Of a DNA stretch of 64,000 bases, positions 11,093 through 22,511 are shown piece by piece (position 1 is the first letter of the stretch; each line of letters begins with the position of its first letter). Source of the DNA: Ursus arctos (Eukaryota > Chordata > Mammalia > Carnivora > Ursidae). The notes under the pieces are model-generated. The model was not told the DNA's origin, searched no databases, and was given only the letters and a program-made list of their open reading frames with translations. The position numbers were made by a program, and so were the translations under genes. The stretch covers positions 16,159,449 through 16,223,448 of the forward strand of contig NW_026622930.1 in NCBI RefSeq assembly GCF_023065955.2, written 5' to 3'.

Positions 11093-12364
11093 AGACAAAG
11101 AAAGATAACTGGGTGAAAACCTTTCTTAGTTTACCATTGCCTTTCCAGGCCTGGACACTTAACCACCCAGTATGTGAACATGAGTTTCAAAGGAAGCTGC
11201 TTGCTATTGAGCTCAGGAAAATCTCCCCAGTCTCTTCTTTCTAAAACCTGCTCCAAACACTATCATATACCGGCTCCCTCTGATCCCTGGATGAGGTATT
11301 ATTGCACACGATGGATTTGGTTACCCAGGCCCAGGTTGTCGACCACTCAACTTTGGAAGGCATACAGATGTCCTAGAAAGCTCGTTACAAAGCAAATCCC
11401 TGGAATCTAACCCTAGGGAGTCTAATTCCATTGTTTTTTGGTTAGGCTCTGGAATTTTTAAGACACTCCATGAGTAATTTTGGAGCAGGTTATCCTGAAC
11501 CACACTTAAACAAATTCCCATTACTCTTCCTGTAAGAAGTGCAGATGCTCGGAACTCATCCCTGATAATCACTCCTCAATGCCCAAGATTGGCCCCAAAC
11601 AGATCTCTAATTTCATGACCAGCTCAAGTGTCCAGATCAATTGCAACCAAGTCCTTGGTCTTCTGTCCCATCCCAAAGGGGATCAAACATTTGGTAGTTC
11701 ATATTTCTAAGTCAAAACTCTTGAAATTCCCACTCCTAATCCTCCTAAGTTAATTTCTAAACCTCAAGGTAAATATTTGACTGGAGCAATTTACAGATTT
11801 CTTCTTTAAAGTGCCGGATGCTTTAAAAACAAAAAACTAATTTTCATCTTGGAATGATGCTCACTCAGAGAAGTTGCCAGAATTTGTTTCTCTGATGGAA
11901 ATTTTCAAGAAGAGAATAGCTGCAATGGCTTCTTTTGTGCACAGATCAATGAATGAGGCTTGATTGAAATGTTTTATTTCAATGAAATTGTTCATGAAAT
12001 CACATGGGGACTTATGTGATGACAACCACATTATCTTTCATGTCCACACTTTCACAGACAATTAACACAGAGCTTAATAAAGTATTGAAATCAGAGTTAC
12101 TTTGTCTTTTAACTTCCCAATGAAAACATCAGTCTCCCTATTTTTCATATTTTACAATGAACAGCCTACATCAATGGCAGTTTCCATATTTTTGTATCCC
12201 CTACAGTAATTGTTAGTGAATACAATTTTACCAGTATACATTTATCTATTAGTTTAAAGATTTTCATGTTTACATCCTTAAAGAGGCAGGTAGTCCAAGA
12301 CTTAACAAATGCATTTTTATTGCTATAATTGACAGTAATAAAAATGACAAGTATAATTCTATGA
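11093..12364. other. Unassigned sequence
   Basis: A short region near 11425-11525 (ctggaatttttaagacactc ... cctgaaccacactt) faintly resembles a hAT-Charlie-type element. Otherwise I see nothing nameable in 1.3 kb. Confidence 0.4.
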
Positions 12365-12550
12365 TCCATTGAGTTCCTACTATGTACTGAATACTTGACC
12401 TTACTGTACTTCTCCAAACAACCTTTCAAGGTAGGACTGATTCCATTTTACTCAGAAGGAAACTGGTGATCAAGGAGGTAAAAGGATGTGCCTAAACCTT
12501 GTCAGCTTGTTTTTAAACTCTTGGCTGCTTAATTTTAATGCCTGTGTTCC
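12365..12550 (-). mobile_element. MIR SINE, antisense
   Basis: Reads as reverse-complement MIR: 'gagttcctactatgtactgaatacttg', 'caaggtaggactgattccattttactcagaaggaaact', then a decayed 'ggtaaaaggatgtgcctaaacc' for the conserved core. Diverged. Confidence 0.65.
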
Positions 12551-13023
12551 TTTAAGTGGGTCATATTGCTTAATTACTTGGTAGTGTGTGTCTGAGCTGG
12601 GAAATATTCAAGAATAGAAAGCTGTCACTCATCACTTACAGCAGCCTGCCCAGTCCACCAGTGTTGCCCTCACACCCCAATTACCCTCAAAGGAAAACTC
12701 CCCTTTCCTTCATAATATTTTCCAAATTTTTCAATTTAATTTAATTTTTTTAAATATCCCTCTTCTCTACTGAGACTATAGGCCCCACAAAGTTGTTGTA
12801 CACTTCCTAATAAATCCCATCTTTAGCACAATATCTAACATAGAACCCTTAGTCAATATTTGTTGAAAGTCAGAATAAATGGCTGACCATATGTCCTGAA
12901 TGTCATCTATATCCAGAAGGATCTCCATAGCATAAGACACTGTAGGTAGAAAAAGGAATCAAACATCTCAAACCCTTGCTCCCCTAAATTCCTGAGTGAA
13001 AAGCACTTGTGTGTATAATACTT

Positions 13024-13027
<4 letters not shown>
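12551..13027. other. Unassigned sequence
   Basis: No named element. A short segment (12780-12870) has some L2-3'-end flavour ('aacatagaacccttagtcaatatttgttgaa') but is too short to call. Confidence 0.4.

Positions 13028-13056
<29 letters not shown>
13028..13056. repeat. (TA)n microsatellite
   Basis: About 13 uninterrupted TA units, followed directly by TTTTAG. Confidence 0.97.
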
Positions 13057-13058
<2 letters not shown>

Positions 13059-13901
13059 AGTAGTGTGATCTAATTGTGTTTGCAGAACCAATCTTCCTAG
13101 TATTCAATGGTTTCTGTTTTTCTGAGATGGACAGTTTCTCAGAAGTCTATATTTATAATATAGTTTTACCTTTCTTAGTCCTTCTCAGTAAGGTGGTACA
13201 AAATAATTTTATAAAGCGGAACTGGGTATACATTGTTTTGTTTTTGTGGTTTTTTCCTAGAATATTAGCAGTTGATAATTAGGAAGACCTCTTAAGAGTG
13301 CTTTGTGATGTAACCCAACTACACCCATGGTTGGATTTTATTCAACCCAGTTATTTTCACCTAAGGTCATTGTCCATACTCTAGCATTAGACATAGACAT
13401 ATCCCATAGACTTGTCTTCCTTCTTTTTGTTCCTCTGGTTGCTTTGCGCATCCCCATTACATAACTGTTTGATCTAAAAAATCTCAGGTTCTTGAACCTG
13501 ATGTAAGCTTTGGACAACAACCTGGATTGTTGGCTTACAATGTCAATAGCTGTAACAGACTTCTTGAAAGAACATTTTTGTCACTTAGAACTTGACAATT
13601 TAAATACTCAACTGCAAATAGCAGACCATCTTGACTTTGTTATTTTCTGGGAGATAGGAGTACAAGTAGCCCTATGAGCATCTGGAGGAAAAAGCCCTCG
13701 AAGAGATTTTTGGACATGATTTGCTCACATAAGGTACCCATTATGATATTTTCAGCATCTCCTCTGTGAGGAGTAGAGCACCACACTGGAAGAAATCTTA
13801 GTTGTTTAGAAAAGATATGCATTAGGTCAAAACTTTACTGCATCTCTTGGATTAACTTCCCTTCTTTGGGGCTTATACTGCTCATAAGAATGTTCCAATG
13901 A
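13057..13901. other. Unassigned sequence, no gene seen
   Basis: Short chance frames of 60-68 codons on both strands. No repeat family recognised. Confidence 0.45.
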
Positions 13902-14060
13902 GACAGAATATATAGTGGTTATGAGCACAAGGTTTGTAGCTGATATTTCTGTGTTCAAATTTGACTTGTCCTCATTATAGTGTGTACCATTGGACAGGTT
14001 ACTTAACCATTGTAGGCCTCAATTTCCTTATTTGTAAAATGCAGATAATAATAATAAGAC

Positions 14061-14277
14061 CTGGGTGCCTGGGTGGCTCAGCTGGTTAAGCCCCTGACTC
14101 TTGATTTTGGCTCAGATCATGATCTCAGGGTCGTGGGATTGAGCTCCGTGTTGGGTTCCTTGCTCAGCAGAGAGTCTACTGAAGATTCTCTCTCTGTCTC
14201 TCCCTCTGCCTCTCCCCCTGCTTGTGCATGCTGTCTTTCTCTCTCTAAAATAAATACCTCTTTAAAATAAATATAAT
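14061..14277 (+). mobile_element. Can-SINE, sense, in a MIR
   Basis: Head GGGTGCCTGGGTGGCTCAGCTGG, then GATCATGATCTCAGGGTCGTGGGATTGAGC, a long CT-rich body and an A-rich tail. The tail merges into a TAA repeat that resembles the ATAATAATAAG target sequence, so the duplication boundary is blurred. Confidence 0.94.
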
Positions 14278-14300
14278 AATAATAATAATAATAATAATAG
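14268..14300. repeat. (TAA)n microsatellite at a SINE tail
   Basis: Around ten ATA/TAA units. It probably grew from the MIR's own AATAATAATAAG after it was duplicated by the SINE insertion. Confidence 0.93.
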
Positions 14301-14380
14301 TAAGGCCTGACTCACATTGCTATGATGATGAAATGAAATATTTTAAGTTGACTAGAAATACTATATAAGTATTTGTAAAA

Positions 14381-15877
14381 AGAAGTCTTTATTCTAGACT
14401 TTAAATTTTTATATCATCAGCACAAATAATGATTCTATTCTAAAAAATATCTGTGAATCCTATTTATCTTATATTTCGGGTTTTGTATGAGATGAGACTA
14501 GAAGATTTGGTCACCTTTGTATTCCGATTACTCACAGTAACTCTCTACGAAACGTGATGCAGATGAAGACTTCATTACTGTCCTCGTTTTCCAGAGGACA
14601 CAGCTGAACAGACATCTCAGACCATTCTCCAAATCATAAGAACCATTTAGCAGTAGAATGTGGATTATAACCTCTTTTCCTTCATTTTCTCTCAATCGAT
14701 ACTACAAATCTGTCAAGTTGCTCTATTTCCTTTAAAATTAAAATGGGCAATTCTCTTATGGAATGTGAAGATACCAATGAAGAGAAGAGACAATTTAATT
14801 TAGAGACATTCTAAATTAAAATCAACTAAAACCATTTCACACGCATGAAATCTTGCTGTTTAGCGTGTCCATGAGAATGAAAATCTGTAGCCCTGTTTAT
14901 TTCAGCACAAAGCATCACCAAACTGCTGGCTTGGTGGACGTGAGTTGGAACGTTCCTCTGTCCACTTGCTGGGCCAATTCAAGATGAGGCTAATGGGCGC
15001 TTAAAGCTCTTCCAAATTTCTCTTTCCTGGCCTGAACTTGGCATTGGTGAGGCAAAACTCCTTGAATTTTTGGTAGAAATATTTAAATAATAAAGCTTTG
15101 ACACGGAGGCAGGTGGACCGAAATCTAGTCTGCCACATCCATGAATTACTTAGAGCATCTATGGTCCCTGGGTCACTTTGAGGCAAACCTTGTCATATCC
15201 TCATTTCCATAAGAAATTCTGAAAGAACTATATTTCAAATTTTCCAAACTTTGATTCTTTATTTCTATTTCTCAGAAAATGTGGAGTCTATGAAGTCTTT
15301 GTACTGTTTAGCCTCTATTTCACAAGCAAAATCACTTAGTATACATCTGACGGAGACATGTGTCACCCTTCATAAAATAATCTTCAATGTGTAATGAAAG
15401 TCAGCACTTTATAGGGCCTTACTTTTCTGTTCTGAAAATTCTCACTTCTTCTAGTCTTTTCTTATATAAGCTTTTCTTCATTCTTCTAATAATTTTCTCT
15501 CTTCTCCTTTGGGTCCTCATTAAAGTCTTAATTTCCTGCTTTGAGTATAGGACCCAAAAGATGAAAGAACACTTTATAACCTTAATTGCATTACTCTTCC
15601 CAAGAGAACGTATATATGTATACATCTCATGGATTCAAAGTTACTTGTTGCAAAAGAAATATACTACATTGCTGATTGTGGTTGATAATTTATTGAATCA
15701 TTTTGTGGACAACTTAACCGAAAGAATACCTTCCAACTTCTAATATTTGGACTTCATATATATCTTACCATGAGGGGTGGAACATCAGTCTCATTATCTG
15801 CCTATTTCTATGGCTTGGCTTTTTGACATTAACACCTTATAATCTGTGCTGAATCTGTTTAGAAACTACATCATGTT
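14381..15877. other. Unassigned sequence, no gene seen
   Basis: Contains a 118-codon plus-strand frame (15387-15743) that is Leu/Ile/Phe/Ser-rich with no known domain. It looks like translation of AT-rich DNA, not an exon. No named repeat. Confidence 0.45.
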
Positions 15878-16020
15878 GGGGTACCTGGGTGGCTCAGTCA
15901 GTTAAGCATCCAACTCTTGATCTCAGCTCAGTTTTTGATCTCAGGGTCGTAAGTTCAAGCCTCGTGTTGGTCTCCACACTAAGCATGGAGCCTACTTAAA
16001 AAAAAAAAAAAAAAAAAGAA
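15878..16020 (+). mobile_element. Can-SINE, sense, short body
   Basis: Head GGGGTACCTGGGTGGCTCAGTC, then CAACTCTTGATCTCAGCTCAG, followed by a shortened body and a poly-A of about 19. It lacks the long CT-rich section of the other copies. AGAAACTACAT occurs at 15861-15871 and 16021-16031, the likely target-site duplication. Confidence 0.95.
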
Positions 16021-16299
16021 AGAAACTACATGTAGATGTAAGTATCTATCAGAAAAGATTAAGATTCTCTGATTGTGACTGTCAGAAAATAACTCCAAGT
16101 TAAACACAAAATAATTTATTGGAAGATCACCAGAGACTCAGAATCAATAGAATGGAGAACCACCTTGGAAATGAGAAGTACCAAGGCAGAGCTGGAGGCT
16201 GGGAAGTAGGAGCCCCTGTCCTGCACCCCTACCCCCCAAAAAAGCCACCAAACACAAGTAAAATGGTCCGGGAGCACTGCTAGGATGTGCAAAAATAAT

Positions 16300-16500
16300 A
16301 CCAATAGCCAACATACATCTACTGCTCAGCATTCACATCTATTAGCTCCTTAGTCCTCATCATGCACAACCTTATGAGTTTGGGGCTGTCATTCTCCCCA
16401 TTTATAAATGAGCAAACCAAGGCAGCATGGCTAAGCTCCCTGTTTAATGTCACGTACCTAGGAAGTGATAGGCTTCCAGCCTCAGCAGGCTGGACCCTAT
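16300..16500 (-). mobile_element. MIR SINE, antisense
   Basis: Reverse-complement MIR pattern: 'attcacatctattagctccttagtcctcatca', 'ccccatttataaatgagcaaaccaaggca', 'ggctaagctccctgtttaatgtcacgtacctaggaagtgata'. Diverged, but the block order is right. Confidence 0.72.
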
Positions 16501-16924
16501 GTTCTGGAAAACACTGATGTCACTTGTGATAAGGGAACTCCAAGAATTTTCAGTCCCTTTGATCTTCTCAGAATTCAAAGCTAATGACAAGGTCATCAGA
16601 TTAGCCTAGTTTGAGTTTTTCTTCCACTCCCTGGCTAGAAGAGGAAGAAAAACTCTAATTACAGCCTCACCAGCCTAATTCCAATGAGGGAGGGCTAATT
16701 TCTCATAATGAAATTAGGGCACTGGTAGAAAGAGACCTGGATGTCCAAGAGCTAAAAATAAAAAGGTGTCCTGTTAAAAGCCTGCCCTTCATCACACTCC
16801 GCTGATATGAATACTTGAGGCTGCCTCCTTTATTTAATAAGACGAGAGCAGGTAAAGATACTAATTTATTTTACATTAACACTTTTAGTTTGATAAGAAA
16901 AAATGCATAATTAGCTCCATTTGA
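16501..16924. other. Repeat-free stretch with homeodomain-like AT motifs
   Basis: No repeat is recognised. It contains several TAAT-type sites, including the inverted pair CTAATTTC/GAAATTAG at 16695-16702 and 16710-16717. It could be a conserved noncoding element, but conservation cannot be judged from one sequence. Confidence 0.3.
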
Positions 16925-17350
16925 ATTACAGACAGTCCTCCACTTACGACGATGGCTTGACTCACAGCTTTTCAACTTTACAATGGCATGAAAGTGAGAG
17001 GCATTCAGTGAAAACCACACGCTGAATTTTGAATCAGATCTTTTCCCCAGCAGGTGATAAGTAGGAAGTTCGTCTCTCGTGCTGCTGGGCAGTGGGGGCA
17101 AGCTGCAGCTCCCACTCACCCACGCGATCACGATGTTGAACAACCCACTTAGAATCATTCTGTAGTCCTACAACCATTCCGGTTTCACTTTCAGTCCAAT
17201 AGCCAATAAATTACATGAGATATTCAACACTTTATAATAAAACAGTCTTTGCATTTGATGATTTTGCCCAATCATAGGCTAATGTAAGTGTTCTGTGCCC
17301 ATTTATGGTAGGCTAGGCTAAGCTATGTGTATGCTAAGTGTATCAAGGTG
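16925..17350 (+). mobile_element. Tigger-type (TcMar) nonautonomous DNA transposon, MER44-like
   Basis: Starts in the 'cagtcctccacttacgacgatgg' terminal motif, followed by 'ttttcaactttacaatggcatgaaagtgagaggcattcagt', 'gctcccactcacccacgcgatcacga', 'ataaattacatgagatattcaacactttataata', and 'ggctaatgtaagtgttctg ... ggtaggctaggctaagctatg'. The last section, including the 3' terminal inverted repeat, is missing. No transposase is encoded. Confidence 0.65.
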
Positions 17351-19884
17351 GGTCCATATAACAGAATACAGATATCTTGATTGAAACCGTTTTCACTCTG
17401 TAACTGTAAAATTGATTTTGTTTGAAATAAAATCATCACCGTTGTAACAGAAGGAAGGGCCTTCTGGGTGGAGCAGTAAAGATACTAAGTATTGTTTTTA
17501 AGAACAGGGTGCTTTCATCAAGTGGAGTCAAAAGGAGTCATTTCTCAGAAGGAAGCAGAAAGAGTTACAAAGGATCTTCTTTCTCCCACACAACACAAAG
17601 CATCTTTCAAGGTCACCGTGAGTGCATACATTTGCAATGTAATGGAATATGCAATTATTCATAAAACTAATTCATTGGCTATGGAAAAAGAAACCTTCAA
17701 ATAAATATATGCTTGGTGTTTTAAGGTAAGAACATTATTCAAATATGTGGATTATGCTGGCATTGTTTAACTAGGCTGAGGTTTCTTGCTTTTTTTGTTT
17801 GCTTCTTTAATGTGATTTGCTAATTTCATGCTTCCAGAATGTCAACAAGGGTAATAAAATAGCAATTTAAGGCCACATTAAAAGCTGAACTAAATGGCAC
17901 CATTCTACTGAAGACATTAAAACAAAATTACAGCGTGTCCTCCTATCAGAAGGAATTTTTGTAGCTTTCATGTAGAATGGGGGGAAAAAGATCTTTATTT
18001 CTCTCTCCCCCCTTCTGCCTGGGGCTATTGTAGCTTTGAGGGACTAGAAGCCCTGGCCTATTCATGCTAAAATAATTCTTGCTGGGATGACTCAATTCTT
18101 TTTTCACTGGGATATTCACTTTCTTCTTAGGACAGTCCTTATAGGATTTAAGGACAAATTAATTGCGTACAGAGACAATGGGACCACATTCTTCACTTTC
18201 TTGATAGGATCACACTAGAAGGAAACTCACCTGAACATTTAAGGATGATGAACTTATTTTAGTGTTGCCAATGTTTAAGGCTTTGTATCGGGGCCTTTCC
18301 TTCTCACTCCATCAAACCTGCACACACACACGCACTGCAGACACGGTAAGGATGCTCTTTTACCCACTTCTTTCCTAATCAGTTTCATGTAGCTTCCCCA
18401 CCAAGATTCACATTAGTCAGATTTCTGTGTCATACTTTGTATACATTTATCAAGTTGTCTTTTTTTACCTCATCTGCCTCAAGTAGTGACAAAAAAAAAA
18501 AGCCAGTGAAAGACACCAGAGACTTGGGACTTAAATTCAGAAAACAACTGAAAACACAGCCAAAAGTAATTTCAAGTATTTGTTAGTATTGATACGCTTT
18601 AAAGCACTTTCCTACTAGGTGTCTTATTGTAGCCTCATGATACATTTTTACGGTAGGAAAATAAGATGTTACTTAACTTCACAAGAAGTGAAACTAAAAG
18701 TTTAAGGCAGGGGTCCAATGTGAGATTTATTCTAAAATAACGACTATAGTTAGAAGACTTCAGGTAGAATTCTGTTTAGGAAATATGCCAAAATTCAGGT
18801 TTTTTTCTTGGACAAATCATTTTTACTTTGACTTTAACTAATGCTAATCCCAAATGTTGTTTCTATGAATGAGAAGTCTTGTTTTGAGAATTTTTATGCA
18901 TCTCGGAAAATTTAAAAGTTGCAAAAGTCTTGTTCTCATGTATGAGGATAACACACACATTAAATTTTGATCATTTTTAATCTGTGATCTGTTGATCATG
19001 ACCACATTTTATTACCCTCCCAACCAATTGTTATTCACTCTATTTTTGTATAGCCGTTTTGAGATACACTAACGTATAATGCCTACCACAGTAGTTTCAT
19101 AATGACTGTCTTTCTAATTAAAATTGGAAGTATAGGAGTAACATTTGGTAACCTTTAGTACTTTGTACAGAATTTTACCAAGTATTCTGGAAAGAAGTAT
19201 GTCTAGAAAGAAATAATTCCGCAAAATAAGAATTAATTCCTTCCATCTCATCTTATCATTCTTGTATATAAGTGAAAGTAATTGCATGGCAAAGTAATCT
19301 AAATAAAATCCTAGTGATCTAAAAAAGCTAATGCAACATTACAGAAATAATCACAGTAAATACTGGATATTGATTGCTTCTTATAGGCTCTGCACACTTG
19401 TAACCCATTCTAAAGCTTTCTTCCTGATGAGAATTCAGGCATAATCATTGGCCTCTCTGTCATTACCCTCATCCTGACCAAGTGAAGATAAAGTTATTTA
19501 CCTGATTGATAATTTGTGAAGTGTGCCTGTTGGGCTCAGCTCTGCCCTTTATTTTGCTTGGGAGCAAGATTACTCCGTGAAAGCATGTGTTTCCTTCTGC
19601 TCCACCTTGTGCTAAATGTTACCTGGACTCTCATTGCTAACTTGTGCTCTGTTACATCTCTGCCTGTGATTGGTGGGGAAAATTCGCCCAATTCTGGGGT
19701 TTCCTTAGAAAACTCATTTGGCTCTCTCTCAAAGCCACCTTCTTTCCATTGACATTAACGGTATGTTGGTCTCTGTATCTACTCCTAGTCTTATTTCTCC
19801 AGATGTTCAGAACCTGATAGAGAATACTGATGCTATTACTGAGGGCCCCTTTGTAGACCTGAGGTTTGCAACACTGAAGACAAA
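17351..19884. other. Long repeat-poor stretch, no gene seen
   Basis: About 2.5 kb with almost no recognisable interspersed repeat. A faint MIR-like segment lies at 18600-18715 ('aagcactttcctactaggtgtc', 'cggtaggaaaataag'). Frames of 70-78 codons (17492, 19516) show no domain. The section 17760-18010 is rich in TAAT and ATTTGCTAAT motifs. Confidence 0.4.
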
Positions 19885-20045
19885 AGTGTCCTAATCTATT
19901 TAATCCATTCGAAAGCCCTTAAAATATCTCTTATTCTCCTTTTACAAATGATAAAGCAGAAGCTCAATAATTAAAATACTCAGTGGTTGAGCTGGGATTT
20001 GAACACAGTCTGCTTGTCTCTAAATCCTATATTCTTAAATTTCCA
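19885..20045 (-). mobile_element. MIR SINE, antisense
   Basis: Clear reverse-complement MIR core: 'ccttttacaaatgataaagcagaagctcaataattaaa', 'tcagtggttgagctgggatttgaacacag', 'ctctaaatcctatattctta'. Moderately diverged. Confidence 0.75.
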
Positions 20046-20084
20046 ATCTGCTTCCTAAAGGCACAAAAGGCATGAAAGATCATT

Positions 20085-20210
20085 GGTTCTTCCTCTCTCA
20101 TCTCCCTCACGAGTAAACAGAGTCAGGTAGATAGGAAGTTAATTGCCCAAGGTCATGCAACTCATCACTGACTTCATCAAGGCTTGCAACCAGGTTTCTG
20201 CACTTGCCTT
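20085..20210 (-). mobile_element. Possible second MIR-like fragment
   Basis: 'gagtaaacagagtcaggtag ... gttaattgcccaaggtcatgcaactcatcactgac' resembles the conserved MIR core (cttgcccaaggtcacacagct). The remainder is too diverged to define ends. Confidence 0.5.
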
Positions 20211-20871
20211 CTTCCATAAATTTGTAATCAAGACGAGTAACTGAAGCAAAGCAGAATTTTGCCAGCTGTGGCTCAAATCCTCTGTAAGAAATCTGATACC
20301 ATATTTGTATTTGGCTACAGGACATAGAAACTGCAGAAGCATAATTAAATATCTATTTTCAACTTGGGTTAAAACCAGAAGGAAAAAAAAGCCAGTAACT
20401 GCCTTTAGTAGAGGGCAGGGGATAAGGAGGTTCAAAAAAGAATAGTCAAATTTCTATAATTTTTGTTGCTAAGGTTGAAAAAATTATGCAAAATCATTTA
20501 TCTGCAGAGTATGAACATACATTATTTTTGTATTGCTAATAATACAAGAATCTATTCTGATGCTGTTATTGTTTTGCTAAGAACACATCTGTTGATGAAA
20601 TTCATGTTTTCTGACTTGACTTCCAAGTCCAATCCAGGTACATCTGTGACTGCTACAGGGGGAAATACATCTCAACAAATTTAGCTATCCTGGTTTGCTG
20701 ATATAATACCTTACAACCCTTCACAAGCCCTTAGGGGCACTGACAATCTCAAATTTATACTAAAGTATATGCACTTTGGTGCACTTCTCCATATCTGTGT
20801 TTGGAAATAAGATAGACATTGTGTAACTGGTATAATTCAAATATCCTTCATAAAATACTCTTCCATGTATG
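20211..20871. other. Unassigned sequence
   Basis: No named feature. Overlapping minus-strand frames of 72 and 98 codons at 20107-20435 partly cover the MIR-like fragment and look like chance. Confidence 0.4.
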
Positions 20872-21362
20872 TCCATTAGCTATTACTGCTACCTCTCCAA
20901 AACATACTAGCATAAATAAGCAGCTGTCTAGGATTTCTCATGATCCTAGTGGCTAGATGAATTGAATTGATGTCCACAATCAGCTGAGGGCTGGTTAAAT
21001 GGTTTTGCTGATGATGCCTGTGCTCTCACACATGTCTGAGGCTTGGGCTAAAATGATTTGCCTGTGTTCCATATGTTTGTTCATTCACCAGCAGGCTAAG
21101 GCAGCCTTGTCCCCAGGCTAGCTCAAATCTGTTCTAACAATTATTGCAGGGAAGCAAGAAAACGAAATGTAAATGTGCAAGAGACTTTTCAAGCCTTGGT
21201 TTATGTCAAGCCTGCTAAAACTCTATTGGCCAAATCAAGTAATGTAGCTGAGCCAGAGTCAGAGTGAGAGAGGTCTACAGGGCAAAAATTACAGGGCAAA
21301 GTGTGTGGCCAAAGGGGGGGGGGGGTCATTAATAGGAGCCATCAATGCAATCCTTGTACAAG
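20872..21362 (+). mobile_element. LTR-like ancient repeat, family unassigned
   Basis: The segment follows a mammalian TG...CA-type repeat that I recognise by pattern but cannot name: 'attactgctacctctccaaaacatactagcataaa', 'tctcatgatcctagtggc', 'gactttt...caagcc', 'actctattggccaaatcaagtaatgtagctgagccagagtcagagtgagag', ending 'aggagccatcaatgcaatcc'. No retroviral gene is attached. A 12-G run (21314-21325) lies near its 3' end. Confidence 0.5.
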
Positions 21363-21604
21363 ACAATGTCAAATAAATGATGGTTTAATAAAAATGTGTA
21401 TTTTATTGTCTACTTTCTGATGATACTTATAAGCAATTTAATGCTGATTGGCGACATATTTTTCTTCTTCTTACTGCACACATAACCAATTTGAATCGTA
21501 TGGCAACTTGGTAGGTTAGGTACTATCTGAGGGAGAAAGAAGGAAAGGAGTCAACCTGAGGAGCATTTTTAGGTACTTGTGACTATTTCTTAAGGGCTAT
21601 TTTC

Positions 21605-21765
21605 TTAAAATTTTCCAGCTTCTTTATTAACATATAATCGTTATACAAAAACTGCACGTAACCGTGTTTGCAATTGAGGGAGTCTAGACTTATGTGCACA
21701 CTCATGTTACCGTCATCGCAGTCCAGGTCATGAAGCATATTCATCAGCTCTAAAAATTTTCCTGC
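21605..21765 (-). mobile_element. L1 3'-end-like fragment, antisense
   Basis: 'tttattaacatataatcgttatacaaaaactgcacgta', 'gacttatgtgcacactcatgttaccgtcatcgcagtcc', 'gaagcatattcatcagctctaaaaattttcctg' matches, in order, an old repeat pattern usually assigned to L1M 3' ends in reverse orientation. Heavily diverged. Confidence 0.5.
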
Positions 21766-21770
21766 ATTTC

Positions 21771-21838
21771 TTTTTGTTTGTTTGTTTGTTTGTTTTTGTT
21801 TGTTTTTTGTTTTTACTGTGTGTGTGTGTGTGTTTTGT
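21771..21838. repeat. (GTTT)n and (TG)n compound microsatellite
   Basis: TTTG units with T-run interruptions to about 21814, then about eight TG units (21817-21833). Confidence 0.95.
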
Positions 21839-22221
21839 GGTAAAAACACTTAACACTGTCCTCCTGATAAATGATCTCTTGGATATGCACACCAAAAGTA
21901 TAGGGGACAAAAGCAAAAATACCTAAGTGGGACTACATCACACAAAAATGCTTGAGCACGACAAAGGAAACAATCAATGAGCTAAAAGGCAACATACGGG
22001 ATGGGAGAGAAATACTTTCAAACCATACATTTGATAAGGGTTTAATTTCCAAAATACACAAGTAATTCAATAGCAATAATAGCAATAATAAAATAATCCA
22101 ATTAAGCAATGGACAAAGGACTTGAATAGACCTTTTACCAAAGACATACAAATGGCCAGCAAGTATACAAAAAGATGCTTAGCTTCAATCATCAGGGGAA
22201 TGCAAAACAAAACCACAAAGA

Positions 22222-22441
22222 GGGGCACCTGGGTGGGTTATTCCGTTGAGCATCGGACTCTTGATTTCCGCTCAGGTCGTGATTTCAGGGCCATGAGATT
22301 GAGCCCCATGTCAGGCTCCATAGTGGGAGTCTGCTTGAGTTTCTCTCTCTCTCTCTGCCCCTCCCCCCACTGAGGTGCTCCCTCTCTCTCTGGCTCTCTT
22401 TTTCTCACTCTCAAATAAATAAATAAGTCTTAAAAAAAAAA
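22222..22441 (+). mobile_element. Can-SINE, sense, inside L1 relic
   Basis: Head GGGGCACCTGGGTGGGTTATTCCG, then GACTCTTGATTTCCGCTCAGGTCGTGATTTCAGGG, a body with CTCTCTCTCT runs and an AAATAAATAAATAAGTC poly-A tail. L1 sequence resumes at 'gagaaatcacctcacacc' after breaking off at 'aaaaccacaaag'. Confidence 0.95.
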
Positions 22442-22478
22442 GGAGAAATCACCTCACACCTATTAAGATGGCTATTAC

Positions 22479-22479
22479 C

Positions 22480-22511
<32 letters not shown>
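22479..22511. repeat. (CAA)n microsatellite
   Basis: Eleven CAA units inside the L1 relic, where the L1 consensus has a short A-rich segment. Confidence 0.97.

Larger units (their letters stand above)
13902..14380 (+). mobile_element. MIR SINE split by a Can-SINE
   Basis: The left part (13902-14060) has the MIR tRNA-like start 'tatagtggttatgagcacaag', then 'ggacaggttacttaaccattgtaggcctcaatttccttatttgtaaaatgcagataataa'. The right part (14300-14380) continues 'aaggcctgactcacattgctatgatgatgaaatgaaa'. The consensus order across the gap shows the SINE inserted into an existing MIR. Confidence 0.82.

Noticed and set aside
15387..15743. 118-codon frame, possible membrane protein
   Set aside because: Hydrophobic composition follows from T-rich DNA; no domain, and an overlapping antisense frame exists.
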